Of a stretch of 64,000 bases of DNA, positions 36,176 to 44,694 are shown piece by piece. Source of the stretch: CAZJVD01 sp964549505 (GTDB lineage: Bacteria > Bdellovibrionota > UBA1018 > CAZJVD01); the NCBI GenBank assembly GCA_964549505.1, contig CAZJVD010000002.1:1-64000 (forward strand). Direction: 5' to 3'. Within the stretch, counting starts at the first letter, position 1; each line of letters opens with the position of its first letter. The translations under genes were made by a program, and so were the position numbers. A model generated the notes under the pieces. The model saw only the letters and a list, made by a program, of their open reading frames with translations, had not been told where the DNA came from and did no database searches.

Positions 36176-36192
36176 TGCGAGAATGTAGCGCG
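36167..36192. repeat. 13-bp tandem duplication over the liuB stop
   Basis: AGAATGTAGTGCG (36167-36179) is followed at once by AGAATGTAGCGCG (36180-36192), one mismatch. The first copy carries the liuB stop TAG. A small slippage product; no function is evident. Confidence 0.55.
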
Positions 36193-36225
36193 CGACAGAA
36201 TCTCCGGCTACACTAGGAAAACTGT

Positions 36226-36825
36226 ATGAAACTTCTACGAGCTTACGCTGTTGCTGGTCTGATGTTCCTCTTTGCATCCCCCGTTTTTGCAAAATCAGAT
36301 CATGACGATCCTGATATGCGCCTCTTGGAATTTAGAACGGCGCCTTTAGCGTTGATCTGGCGATGGTACACGATCGAAGGACTCGTTCGACTTGGTCCAC
36401 CCAGCAAACGTTGGGCGATCGGTCCGTCTTACATTAAGTACGGTGCCCCGACGAACTCGAACATGTTCTTCCCCGCTTATCGGGGCTCGGCGATGGGTTT
36501 CGTCGTCACACGTTACTTTGATGTGCTCTCGGCACCGGGTTGGTATGGAACGTTTCGCTACTATTTCGAAAACTATGACTCGTACCTCGAAGATCCTTAT
36601 TCAACGATCTCTCACCTGCGCGGACATGCGGTCACGCTCATTGCGGGTTATCGATTTCCAGTCTTCGATCGTTCGTTCCTGATGGCGGGTGTCGGACTGC
36701 AGGCCCGCAGTTACGACAAGAAAGAAATAAGAACAGATAACATGAACCGGATCTCTCCTATCGAGGACTCCGACTTCTTCGAAGCCCTACCGTACCTTGA
36801 GGTCAAGGTCGGCGTTGAGTTTTAA
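36226..36825 (+). CDS. secreted beta-barrel-like envelope protein
   Basis: 199 residues with a clean signal peptide (to VFAKSD). The mature part is rich in aromatic residues and short strands and ends in EVKVGVEF, a terminal Phe like that of outer-membrane proteins. It resembles small DUF3575-like barrels in pattern, but I cannot assign a family. An AGGA site lies before the ATG. A single gene between liuB and a lipoprotein gene. Confidence 0.72.
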   Translation: MKLLRAYAVAGLMFLFASPVFAKSDHDDPDMRLLEFRTAPLALIWRWYTIEGLVRLGPPSKRWAIGPSYIKYGAPTNSNMFFPAYRGSAMGFVVTRYFDVLSAPGWYGTFRYYFENYDSYLEDPYSTISHLRGHAVTLIAGYRFPVFDRSFLMAGVGLQARSYDKKEIRTDNMNRISPIEDSDFFEALPYLEVKVGVEF

Positions 36826-36888
36826 ACAGCCTTAGGCACCTGAAAATCCCATTGCCAATCGCTGACGCTGGATGATAAATCAGCGTAC

Positions 36889-37479
36889 ATGTTGTTAAAT
36901 AATCTTAGTTTAAAGAATCTTGTGACCTGTGGCGCCTTTGGAATTGCTTTGGCAGGCTGCCCAGCTCCGACGAGCCTCAACCCATATCTTGGCACCTATT
37001 ACGGTTTCATACCTACGGATGAGTCGGCTGTGATGGTGGGTGAGGCGAAACTAGTCTTAGGCGAAGAAGAGATGACGATCGAACATGCAACCGGACTCGA
37101 GATTCAAAAGGAAACGGTCACGTACGAACGCTTTGCAGACGAGTACCGCGAGCTCAGTCGCGAAGAGATTCTGAAAAAATTCAAGACTCCTGAAGACGCT
37201 AGTTATGTGGGCGTGGCGTACGCCGGAGTACACAATCCCGACACACTCTTTCTGTTCTATAAGGAGCCACTTGCGGACGGCGACCTTGCTCTGATTTGGT
37301 ATACTGGAGGCGTGTCGGACATCAATTCCCCCGGCATGTTTCTCAACCAAGCACAGGTCAACGCCGGAAAACTCGAAGCACTTATTGATGGCGTCACAAA
37401 AGAGTATGGCCGCGAGGTCGTTCCGCGGTTGAAGTACAATGGATTGACCAAGGAAGCATTTGAGCGTCGAAAAAAATAA
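36889..37479 (+). CDS. lipoprotein of unknown function
   Basis: 196 residues. A signal peptide ends in the lipobox LAGC (Cys at about 24), followed by PAPTSLNPYLGTYYG. The mature part is a soluble, acidic domain with no family I recognise. It lies 63 bp after the barrel-like gene and is probably its operon partner. Its last codons (Lys-rich, A-run) overlap the T-run of the opposite-strand terminator. Confidence 0.7.
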   Translation: MLLNNLSLKNLVTCGAFGIALAGCPAPTSLNPYLGTYYGFIPTDESAVMVGEAKLVLGEEEMTIEHATGLEIQKETVTYERFADEYRELSREEILKKFKTPEDASYVGVAYAGVHNPDTLFLFYKEPLADGDLALIWYTGGVSDINSPGMFLNQAQVNAGKLEALIDGVTKEYGREVVPRLKYNGLTKEAFERRKK

Positions 37480-37500
37480 CGGCCGGATTGCGAGCCGGTC
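37470..37500 (-). terminator. rho-independent terminator for the minus-strand gene
   Basis: Read on the minus strand, a GC-rich stem (GACCGG / CCGGCC with one G-T pair, 37481-37500) is followed by GTTATTTTTTT. It starts 1 bp after the stop of the minus-strand gene; its T-run lies within the last codons of the plus-strand lipoprotein gene. Confidence 0.6.
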
Positions 37501-37501
37501 T

Positions 37502-38155
37502 TCAATCCTCAATCGCGACAATACTCTCCGCGAGAAGAAGATCGTACTCTCCCCACTCAGGCTGAAAAAGAACGCGGTCACCGAGTGTGACCGTACAGTC
37601 TTCCAAGGTCAGCAGACTCGGACTGGCAAGTATATGGTCCTCCGTCTGAAGACTCTTGATGAAGCGCCCCTCGACCACAACACCGGATTGGTATCGAACC
37701 GTAATCCGATGACCCAAAACGGGCAAAAACCCCTCGCCAGTAAGACTGGCTATCGCACCCACCGGCATACCGAACCCTTGCGAATGGCGATCTTCATCGT
37801 GACCAGGGACGACTGCGGCGCCCTGATCCACTGTCAACCGCGCCTTCAACAGCTTTGTAGGCCCCTTGAAACGCAAATACGCCGGCTTCAGCGTTCCCGG
37901 CGCTTCCACGACCTCCGCAAAAACTCCCTGAACAGCGGTTTCTGAATTGAAAACGATCGTTGTCCGTCGCTCTTGCTTGGCTCGCTCGACTAGGATCGCT
38001 GTGTCGAGGGCTGAGAGCGCGTGAAAACCCTCCATCGCCGCCCGACATAACCTGGGATCGGGAATGACGTCTTCGGACCGGGACACGGGCGCCGAAACAG
38101 CGAGCAGAAGCCCACTGACAGACAAGAAGCTAAGAATTCTCACGGGTCGGAACAT
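37502..38155 (-). CDS. exported protein of unknown function
   Basis: 217 residues. A signal peptide (FLSVSGLLLAVSAPVSRSED) is followed by a helical piece with one Cys, then beta-rich segments (TVRYQSGVVVEGRF, EDCTVTLGDRVLF). I recognise no family. It is monocistronic, with a terminator right after it, and divergent from the ethylene-receptor-like gene by 137 bp. Confidence 0.7.
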   Translation of the reverse strand: MFRPVRILSFLSVSGLLLAVSAPVSRSEDVIPDPRLCRAAMEGFHALSALDTAILVERAKQERRTTIVFNSETAVQGVFAEVVEAPGTLKPAYLRFKGPTKLLKARLTVDQGAAVVPGHDEDRHSQGFGMPVGAIASLTGEGFLPVLGHRITVRYQSGVVVEGRFIKSLQTEDHILASPSLLTLEDCTVTLGDRVLFQPEWGEYDLLLAESIVAIED

Positions 38156-38292
38156 AGTTCGCTACAACTAAATGCGTCAACGCGAAACGAGCCGTGATGC
38201 GCTTTCTCTTTCAAGCTTTACGCATCAAGTCACAGACCGGTTAAGGGTTCTTAACTCGAGTCATCCCCACCGAAAATGAGATTCTAACGGCC

Positions 38293-38694
38293 ATGGATAC
38301 ATCATCGTTCATGCCTCATGGCCACTGTTACCAGTGGAGAGCCGACGTCGTTCTTATGCACAGTATATCGGACGCCATCATCGCTGCGTCATACTATGCG
38401 ATTCCGTTTCTGTTGGCGTACATCGTACTAAAGGCGAGAAACCATGTGCGGTTTAACTGGTTGCTTTCACTTTTTGCGATCTTCATCGTGGCGTGCGGCA
38501 CGACGCATGTGATGGAAATCGTCAATATATGGAAGGCTGAGTACGTGCTGGCAGGCCTGATTAAGTCGTTCACGGCACTGGTTTCGCTGGTGACGGCGAT
38601 TAGCATGGTGCCGGCGTTGCCAAAGATCATACGCATATTGCAAACTGGTCAAACAGGGCAGACGGACCAAACTGGGCAATCCAACCAATCTTGA
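38293..38694 (+). CDS. stand-alone ethylene-receptor-type membrane domain
   Basis: 133 residues with three membrane helices and the FMPHGHCYQW entry typical of bacterial ethylene-binding-type sensors. By my alignment to plant ETR1, the residues needed for copper/ethylene binding are all kept: D27 (Asp25), Y34 (Tyr32), I65 (Ile62), C68 (Cys65) and H72 (His69), the last two in IVACGTTHVMEI. Homologues normally fuse this domain to a kinase; here the protein stops after a Gln/Thr/Gly-rich tail (TGQTGQTDQTGQSNQS). Its stop overlaps the kinase start (TTGA). Binding of ethylene itself is inference. Confidence 0.85.
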   Translation: MDTSSFMPHGHCYQWRADVVLMHSISDAIIAASYYAIPFLLAYIVLKARNHVRFNWLLSLFAIFIVACGTTHVMEIVNIWKAEYVLAGLIKSFTALVSLVTAISMVPALPKIIRILQTGQTGQTDQTGQSNQS

Positions 38695-39764
38695 AAGAAT
38701 CAACCTTTGCACGCAGTCTACTTGCTCTCCTAGCCGTACTCTATTGCGGCGTCATTCTCTTAGTCGACTACCTCCTTCCTTTAGGCGCTGCGGTGGCCTC
38801 GCTTTACGCGCTTCTTGTCTTTGCAACGACGTTCATCATGACCTCACGACGCGACATCTATTGGACAGCTGCGATGAGTTCTGTCTTTCTGATGATCGGA
38901 TTTTTTGTTTCGAACGTTCCTTTGGATTTCTGGGAACGGGTGATCAACCGAGGTCTTGTACTCTTTGTGATCTGGTCAGCGGCAGAAATTGGCGGAAGGT
39001 TCTTGGAGGCTCGCACCCAGGAAAAGGATTCCGAAGCGCGATTCCATCGTGAAATGGAAAGGAAGAACGCCCAACTCGCGAAGGCTAACGAAGAGTTGTC
39101 GCAGTTCGCGTACCGCACATCGCATGATCTCAAGGCGCCTCTCGCAACGATTCAGGGGCTCGCACGTTTCATCGAAACCGACATGAACTCGGGGCGACAC
39201 TCAGAAGTGATTCAAAATTCCGCCAAAATCATCAAGCAGTCGGTAAAGCTTTCGGCCCTCGTTACCGACATTCTTGATCTCACCCGTGCCGATCTCGAAC
39301 AAGTGGGCAGCGAAGTCGTCGACTTTTCGACAATCATCGACGACGTCAAAGAAAAGTACGCAGAACTGATCGCAGCCAATGGTGTCACCGTCTCGAGCAC
39401 GATTCATGGTACGAGCTCCGTACGTCACCAACGAACGCGCTTAATACAGGTTCTCGAAAATCTCATTTCAAATGCCATAAAGTACAGCAACCCTAAGCAA
39501 GCAAAGCGGTATGTTCATATCTCGATCGAACAAAACGCGTCGCAGATCTCGATCAAAGTTCAGGACAACGGCATAGGCATCCCGAAGCAGCACCAGAGTG
39601 ATACTTTTAAAATGTTCAAACGCTTTCATCCGAAACTCAGTTTCGGAAGTGGACTCGGAATGTCTATTGTTAAAAAACACATTGAAAGCATGGGCGGTCG
39701 CATCCAGCTCTTAAGTTCTGAAAAAGGTACGACCGTCGAAGTGACGTTACCCGTGATGACATGA
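38691..39764 (+). CDS. membrane sensor histidine kinase, partner of the ethylene-receptor-like domain
   Basis: 357 residues. The N-terminal 100 residues have about four membrane helices without a large outside loop. A short coiled-coil linker (about 108-137) leads to a HisKA domain with phospho-acceptor H145 in RTSHDLKAPLA and a HATPase domain (ENLISNAIKYS, DNGIGIP, GSGLGMSIVKKH). The layout near the kinase core resembles phytochrome/ETR-type kinases. The start is TTG with no clear ribosome site, so translation probably depends on the upstream sensor gene. Confidence 0.9.
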   Translation: MKESTFARSLLALLAVLYCGVILLVDYLLPLGAAVASLYALLVFATTFIMTSRRDIYWTAAMSSVFLMIGFFVSNVPLDFWERVINRGLVLFVIWSAAEIGGRFLEARTQEKDSEARFHREMERKNAQLAKANEELSQFAYRTSHDLKAPLATIQGLARFIETDMNSGRHSEVIQNSAKIIKQSVKLSALVTDILDLTRADLEQVGSEVVDFSTIIDDVKEKYAELIAANGVTVSSTIHGTSSVRHQRTRLIQVLENLISNAIKYSNPKQAKRYVHISIEQNASQISIKVQDNGIGIPKQHQSDTFKMFKRFHPKLSFGSGLGMSIVKKHIESMGGRIQLLSSEKGTTVEVTLPVMT

Positions 39765-39778
39765 TAATGAGGTAATCT

Positions 39779-40210
39779 ATGAAGCAGTTCTCGGTTTTAA
39801 TCATTGATGACAGCGAAGAAGATCGATATCTCCTGAAGCGTCAGCTTCAGGAAATCAATCTGACCGACACGATCCATGAGGCCGACGATGGAAAAACAGC
39901 TCTCGATTTTCTCTGCGCCTATGACGAAAATCTACAGCGCTTTCCGGATCGGTTTCCGCCTCTCCTGATTTTTCTGGATATCAACATGCCGGTCGTTAAT
40001 GGCTTTGATTTTCTCGAAGCGTTTTCGAAACTGAGGAAACAACAGGAGTTGCGATCAACGATACTGATGATGTTCACCTCTTCAGATCAGGAAGACGACA
40101 GGAAAAAGTCCTTCTCCTATGAGTTTGTTAAAGGCTTCATCGTAAAGATGCCGCCGACTGCGAAAGAGCTGCTCGAGAATATTCAAGCCGCGTGCCCGCA
40201 TCTTTTTTAG
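39779..40210 (+). CDS. CheY-like single-domain response regulator (Rcp1 type)
   Basis: 143 residues, receiver domain only. The acidic pocket D10/D11 and phospho-acceptor D67 (IFLDINMP) are visible, with switch residues T100 (MFTSSD) and K123. The long beta3-alpha3 loop (PPLLIF) and DSEEDRYLLK start are typical of Rcp1-like partners of phytochrome-type kinases. A GAGG site precedes the ATG, 14 bp after the kinase stop. No output domain, so it acts by protein binding. Confidence 0.92.
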   Translation: MKQFSVLIIDDSEEDRYLLKRQLQEINLTDTIHEADDGKTALDFLCAYDENLQRFPDRFPPLLIFLDINMPVVNGFDFLEAFSKLRKQQELRSTILMMFTSSDQEDDRKKSFSYEFVKGFIVKMPPTAKELLENIQAACPHLF

Positions 40211-40260
40211 ACTTCAGCTCTGGACCGCTGCGGCATCGCATGCGTTATATGCGACCCGAG

Positions 40261-40275
40261 GCGTCGAACCGACGC
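40261..40275. other. GC-rich hairpin after the response-regulator gene
   Basis: GCGTCG and CGACGC pair perfectly around an AAC loop, 51 bp after the stop of the regulator gene and 43 bp before the next ATG. There is no T-run, so it may be a weak terminator or a leader structure of the following gene. Confidence 0.3.
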
Positions 40276-40317
40276 TAAACACAAGAAAAAGCCTTGGTTT
40301 TCCGATCTGTAGAAAGA

Positions 40318-43300
40318 ATGGGTCCACTCCCCTTTTTTATAGCGCTGTTCTTTACGCTTACGGCGGCCGGCAAGCAGGAACCGTCCACCCTGACGCTGCT
40401 CAAGAAGGTGGATTCGCTTGATCCGGTTGAGCAGGCCATAGCTCTTGAAACGATCCGCGGCTTAGACCCCGCTGGCCGCACCCAGCTTGCCGAACCCTTG
40501 CTGCAACAGCTGCAAGCGAGCTCTTGGCTTCGCAGTCAGCAGGCTTACGCAAACGCTATCGGCGCACTAGGAAAAGAAGCCCAACCGCTCATCCCTCGCC
40601 TGAAAGAAATGTTCGCCAACGGAGATAATGCTCCAAAAGCCACAAAGGCGCTGATCGCGATGGGTGACCACGCACATGAGACAGCGGGTTTTTTGGTCGA
40701 TCGCATTGAGAGACGCGCCTCGAGTGGAGACTACGCCGCCCGCATTCTATCGACCTGGAAAAGGATCCCTGAACCCGAACTCAAACGACTTCTGCGCCGC
40801 GCAGACGAACAGGTTCATTTTGATTCGAATGTATTCTTTGCGCTCTCTGGAGCTACCGATCAGTCTGCCTTGATCATGCCAACCCTCATGGATGCGCTGA
40901 GATCACCAGCCACGACCTATGAAAGCTTCGTACTCGAAGAACCACTGATGCGCCATACGCGAAGCACACCCGAGAACTTTCAATACTTTGCCGCCTTAGC
41001 TAAGACTGGTACGGGTCAAAGACAGCTGCTTGCCATCAAAGTCCTAGGTCACATGCCGTCGGAAGCTTCTCAAGCTATCGCACGACTTCAGCAAACGATC
41101 GCAGCGGAACGCCATAAGCAAAGCAAATCGAGGGACCCCGCGCTTCCAACCCCGCTTTCAACTCCGATAATCTCTGCGATCCAGGCGCTCGGAAATTATT
41201 ACGGACACTCCCCAGAGTTCGACGCATATTACGACAAGCTTCTTGCGGACCCGGAAACACGCGTATCAGCCCTGGGTGGCCTCGATGCCGCAGTAGCGAG
41301 CGGACGCTTTTCCTCCGACCGACTCATGGCACTCATCCAAGGAGATCCAGAGAGTTCCGAGCTTGAAGCGAAACTTTTGGTGCGATCACCCGATCGCATG
41401 CGGCATCGACAAGCGGCCCTAGAAGTCATCACGAAAGAAACCAAGCTGTGGAAGGAGTCCGCGGCAACCAAAGCCGCTCTCGCTGACTTGCTCGTCGACA
41501 CAAAAGGCATCGATCCAAAACAGCGACGCGCGGAACTTTTAACTTGGGCACGCGACGATCCATGGTCACTTGTAGGAAGCGATTCCGGTAGCCAAATACT
41601 GGGAGCTCTCGCCGAAAGCAATCCCTCTTCCTATCAAGATGTCCTCGAGCGAATGGATCTCAGCAGTGGTTCAAAAGACAGCCAATATCGGTACTACGTA
41701 GCGGAGTCTCTTTGGGTTCGAAACCGATCACCCGACATCACCTTGAATGCTCTTCTAGAAACTCTAGTCGACAGGAGAAACGAAAAGGACATCTCAGATA
41801 GAGCGCTGGCCGCCCAGCTCCTCGTCGGTGGCCTTGGTAAAGACATGGTACTTCGCCGCGTCTTGCACCTCGTCTCAAATGGTAGCGAGACCACAGTGCG
41901 AAAACTCTTAATTGATGGGATCGCTGAGACCTATGAGAACTATCCGATTCCCGAGACGGCACATATGAAGCTCTTAGCGATCGCCCTGACTGAACCCGAG
42001 CGGGCGCGAGCGGTTGAGCTGATTGGGGTACTGCAACCGGATCGAGCTACTCCAGAGATTCGCGCTCTTGTAATGACGACATTAGCTGGAAACAATGAGG
42101 CCGCTGGAGCTGTCGCCCTCGAATACATTTCCGATATGTCGCCGCGAGACAAGGCCCTGATGCACGCAGTGAGAACGTATCTCAGACGGCATCCCAATCC
42201 GGTCGGCATCAATCCTGTCGCTCTTCTTTCACTGACGGAGGATGATCCCGAATCCTGGCTCACCTTCTATCCTCGGGCGATAGAATCGGTCCGCGCAAGT
42301 GGCACGGTTTACGATTCAGAGCGTTTGCGTGTTCTCACAGAAGCAGCTTTTGACCGGTTTCCCCCACCAGCCCGGGCGAGACTTGCCTCGCTCGTGAAAA
42401 AGTCCATGATCCAGCCGACACAGGACGGTAACCCCGTGACGGATGCATACTTGTGCGGCCAGATCTGTAAACTCTTCGTTCGCATTCGTGATGGAGAATC
42501 AGATTCAGAAAAAACGAAATCCTTTCACGACGCGGCAGCTGGAGCGCGGGCATTAGCCGAGTTTGCACTCTTTCAAGCAAGTCCCGTCTGTGAAAAGCAA
42601 CAAGAAACACGCAAGTATGTCTTAGAGGCGCTCCTAAGTTCTACGAGCGCAAATCAGACTGCGGAATGTCAGGTTTCTCCTCCTTCAAACAGCGTGCAGA
42701 CCGAGTGGGTGGAACAGATGGAACGGACACTCATGCAAAGTAACGTGTCGACGCAAATCGGGCAGAACTATCGCAAAGTCTACAATCTCATGCTCGTCCA
42801 AGCAGTCCTGCAACAGCCTCATTTGACGTTCCCGCAACGCGCGCAAATAGAGAGAGTCCATAGAAGGCTTCGTGCCGCAGTCGAGACGGACCTGCGCGCA
42901 CTTCCCGCATGGACACCGAAAGGCGGTGGCGGAAGCTTATACAACGTCTACATGAGTTCCGCGACGGCACTAGCGCTCGAAGGTGAACCCGATTCGCCGG
43001 GTCGAAGCAAGCTCATGACTGAGCTTACCTTTCTCCTTACTGAGCTTCAGAGTAATCAGTACGGACTCACCACGATTGACGTTCCTTATGCGCTCGGCCC
43101 GATCGACGAACGCATGCCCTCCTCATCGCATAAAGCACAGGGACGCGCTGTCGGCTTTTATGGCGCTCTTTCGCGAGACTCTCCAGAATTGCGCAAAGAT
43201 CTGATAGCAGCGCTGACAAGCTTTGGCGTCGGCGATCTGGGCGCGCTTCTGGCACTACACGTCGGGGGTGATGGTTCTCTTGGAAGGCTCACCGAAGACT

Positions 43301-43623
43301 CACGTACACCCCACACGGGCAAGTCGGGACACGCACCCTATTACTTCTGGACCAACCTACCCTACGCAACTGCGCTCAATAAGCGCCTTCTTAGCGATCC
43401 GAAACTTTCGGACGACGATCGTAAGCAACTCGACGCAAACCATGCTTCGTTACGGGAACTCGCACGCGCTCAAATCAACGAACGAGGCGCCGCTCTTGTG
43501 GATCAGTTTACCGGAGTACCCATGTACAACGACGCGTTTGCTATTCTCAGTCTACTGCCGCTCGTAGAGTCGTGTTCCGGGCAAAAGGTCGACTCACTCG
43601 GCATTCTAACGACAGGGCCATGA
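40318..43623 (+). CDS. very large exported HEAT-like repeat protein
   Basis: From the ATG at 40318 the protein has about 1101 residues with a signal peptide (PLPFFIALFFTLTAAG). Almost all the rest is amphipathic helix pairs with HEAT-like spacing (for example YANAIGALGKEAQPLIPRLKEMF and ALIAMGDHAHETAGFLVDRI). Such solenoids bind other proteins; no catalytic motif is visible. There is a Cys-containing region near residue 730 and a Gly-rich turn (KGGGGSLY) near 875. It is convergent with the pseudokinase gene (14 bp between stops). Confidence 0.78.
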   Translation: MGPLPFFIALFFTLTAAGKQEPSTLTLLKKVDSLDPVEQAIALETIRGLDPAGRTQLAEPLLQQLQASSWLRSQQAYANAIGALGKEAQPLIPRLKEMFANGDNAPKATKALIAMGDHAHETAGFLVDRIERRASSGDYAARILSTWKRIPEPELKRLLRRADEQVHFDSNVFFALSGATDQSALIMPTLMDALRSPATTYESFVLEEPLMRHTRSTPENFQYFAALAKTGTGQRQLLAIKVLGHMPSEASQAIARLQQTIAAERHKQSKSRDPALPTPLSTPIISAIQALGNYYGHSPEFDAYYDKLLADPETRVSALGGLDAAVASGRFSSDRLMALIQGDPESSELEAKLLVRSPDRMRHRQAALEVITKETKLWKESAATKAALADLLVDTKGIDPKQRRAELLTWARDDPWSLVGSDSGSQILGALAESNPSSYQDVLERMDLSSGSKDSQYRYYVAESLWVRNRSPDITLNALLETLVDRRNEKDISDRALAAQLLVGGLGKDMVLRRVLHLVSNGSETTVRKLLIDGIAETYENYPIPETAHMKLLAIALTEPERARAVELIGVLQPDRATPEIRALVMTTLAGNNEAAGAVALEYISDMSPRDKALMHAVRTYLRRHPNPVGINPVALLSLTEDDPESWLTFYPRAIESVRASGTVYDSERLRVLTEAAFDRFPPPARARLASLVKKSMIQPTQDGNPVTDAYLCGQICKLFVRIRDGESDSEKTKSFHDAAAGARALAEFALFQASPVCEKQQETRKYVLEALLSSTSANQTAECQVSPPSNSVQTEWVEQMERTLMQSNVSTQIGQNYRKVYNLMLVQAVLQQPHLTFPQRAQIERVHRRLRAAVETDLRALPAWTPKGGGGSLYNVYMSSATALALEGEPDSPGRSKLMTELTFLLTELQSNQYGLTTIDVPYALGPIDERMPSSSHKAQGRAVGFYGALSRDSPELRKDLIAALTSFGVGDLGALLALHVGGDGSLGRLTEDSRTPHTGKSGHAPYYFWTNLPYATALNKRLLSDPKLSDDDRKQLDANHASLRELARAQINERGAALVDQFTGVPMYNDAFAILSLLPLVESCSGQKVDSLGILTTGP

Positions 43624-43637
43624 GCCGTATCGGACCA

Positions 43638-44651
43638 CTAATCCGCGTACGCTTTCAGGTAGCTGGTCATTTCAGATATAAAGCGTTCCAAGGTCATGGT
43701 CGGATCACCAATGCAAGCTTCTGCGATCGCTGCCAGTGTCCTAAGATCCGGCGTAAAGGGAAAGTTACGGCGCTCGTAAACGGACTGAATAGATTCGAAT
43801 CGATCTCTTCGTTGCGCTTCTTCCACCGTACCCGTCCGAGCAATCGGCACTTTGGAAAACTGCGTACGACCGGTAAGAACTTCGTAAAGAATCGTTCCGA
43901 TCGCTATGACATCGGCACGCCCATCCGCTGCTAACCATGGGTTAAAGTGAGGGGACGTGGCAATAACGGTCGACCCACTCCGCTCAGTGAAACGAAACGC
44001 AGGAAACAGCAGCGTGATATTCTCGCCATTGATTACGATATTTTCTGGTTTGAGATTGCCGTGAAACGGCAAAATGCCTTCTTCCCGGAGCCGAAGCAGT
44101 TCCCGAGCGATGTAAACGAACCAGTCGGTATGAGGCCCGCCACTTTTAGGGTTGTTCATGTAGTCAAACAATGTTTCCGATCCATCCAGTTGGAGTCGAA
44201 TTGCGGGCGGATCGAAAGGCAAGCTTGTTTCCAACACCTCAGGAAAATAAACCGAATCAATCGACCGGAGTACCAAACCGAGTTGGACGACCATATGGGG
44301 TCGCAGCAGTCTGGCTTCCCTCTTTCGCAGCTCCATCCAGCCATCACTGCGAACGCGGTACAGCCTCTCAAATGCGTATCCGGGCGACGGCGATGAGATG
44401 TGTTCAAGTCGGCGTGACTGACTGGGCTGTTGACCACGACGCCGCCGGGGCGGCGCTTCCGTCACGCGCAAACTCTTAGTCCCATCGGCGGCTGCTAGCC
44501 AGTCCCATTTGAACCATGCATTTCGGCCCGGGCCGGGGACATCAGCGAAAAAATCGGGTGTCAGCCCTGCTAAGCAAGATGTCGTGTCATCCGTTGCACC
44601 ACTAGCAATGTAGGATAAAAAGAGGCCCAAAATGATCCCCACTGAGCGCAT
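43638..44651 (-). CDS. exported pseudokinase
   Basis: 337 residues starting with a signal peptide (SVGIILGLFLSYIASG), so the kinase-like fold is outside the cytoplasm. The C-terminal 200 residues follow the eukaryotic-like Ser/Thr kinase pattern. The catalytic loop is HGNLKPENIVI (197-207), where the catalytic Asp of HRD is Asn. The DFG position reads LFPAF (about 215-219), so the metal-binding Asp is missing. A RADVIAIGTILYEVLTGRTQF segment, equivalent to helix F and after, is well kept. Both catalytic aspartates are lost, so it should not phosphorylate. It lies 43 bp downstream of the HEAT-like gene on the same strand. Confidence 0.75.
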   Translation of the reverse strand: MRSVGIILGLFLSYIASGATDDTTSCLAGLTPDFFADVPGPGRNAWFKWDWLAAADGTKSLRVTEAPPRRRRGQQPSQSRRLEHISSPSPGYAFERLYRVRSDGWMELRKREARLLRPHMVVQLGLVLRSIDSVYFPEVLETSLPFDPPAIRLQLDGSETLFDYMNNPKSGGPHTDWFVYIARELLRLREEGILPFHGNLKPENIVINGENITLLFPAFRFTERSGSTVIATSPHFNPWLAADGRADVIAIGTILYEVLTGRTQFSKVPIARTGTVEEAQRRDRFESIQSVYERRNFPFTPDLRTLAAIAEACIGDPTMTLERFISEMTSYLKAYAD

Positions 44652-44694
44652 CGCGCTCAATTAGCGCATTGCGCCGTTTTGGTCAACCTCTAGA

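Noticed and set aside
38195..38227. TGATGCG/CGCATCA inverted repeat with a 19-base loop in the gap before the ethylene-receptor-like gene
   Set aside because: Loop is long and no promoter elements line up with it; kept only as an observation.
38643..38692. CAAACTGG / CAAACAGGG short repeats at the end of the ethylene-receptor-like gene
   Set aside because: Not a CRISPR array: irregular, coding for a Thr-Gly-Gln tail, with no equal spacers.
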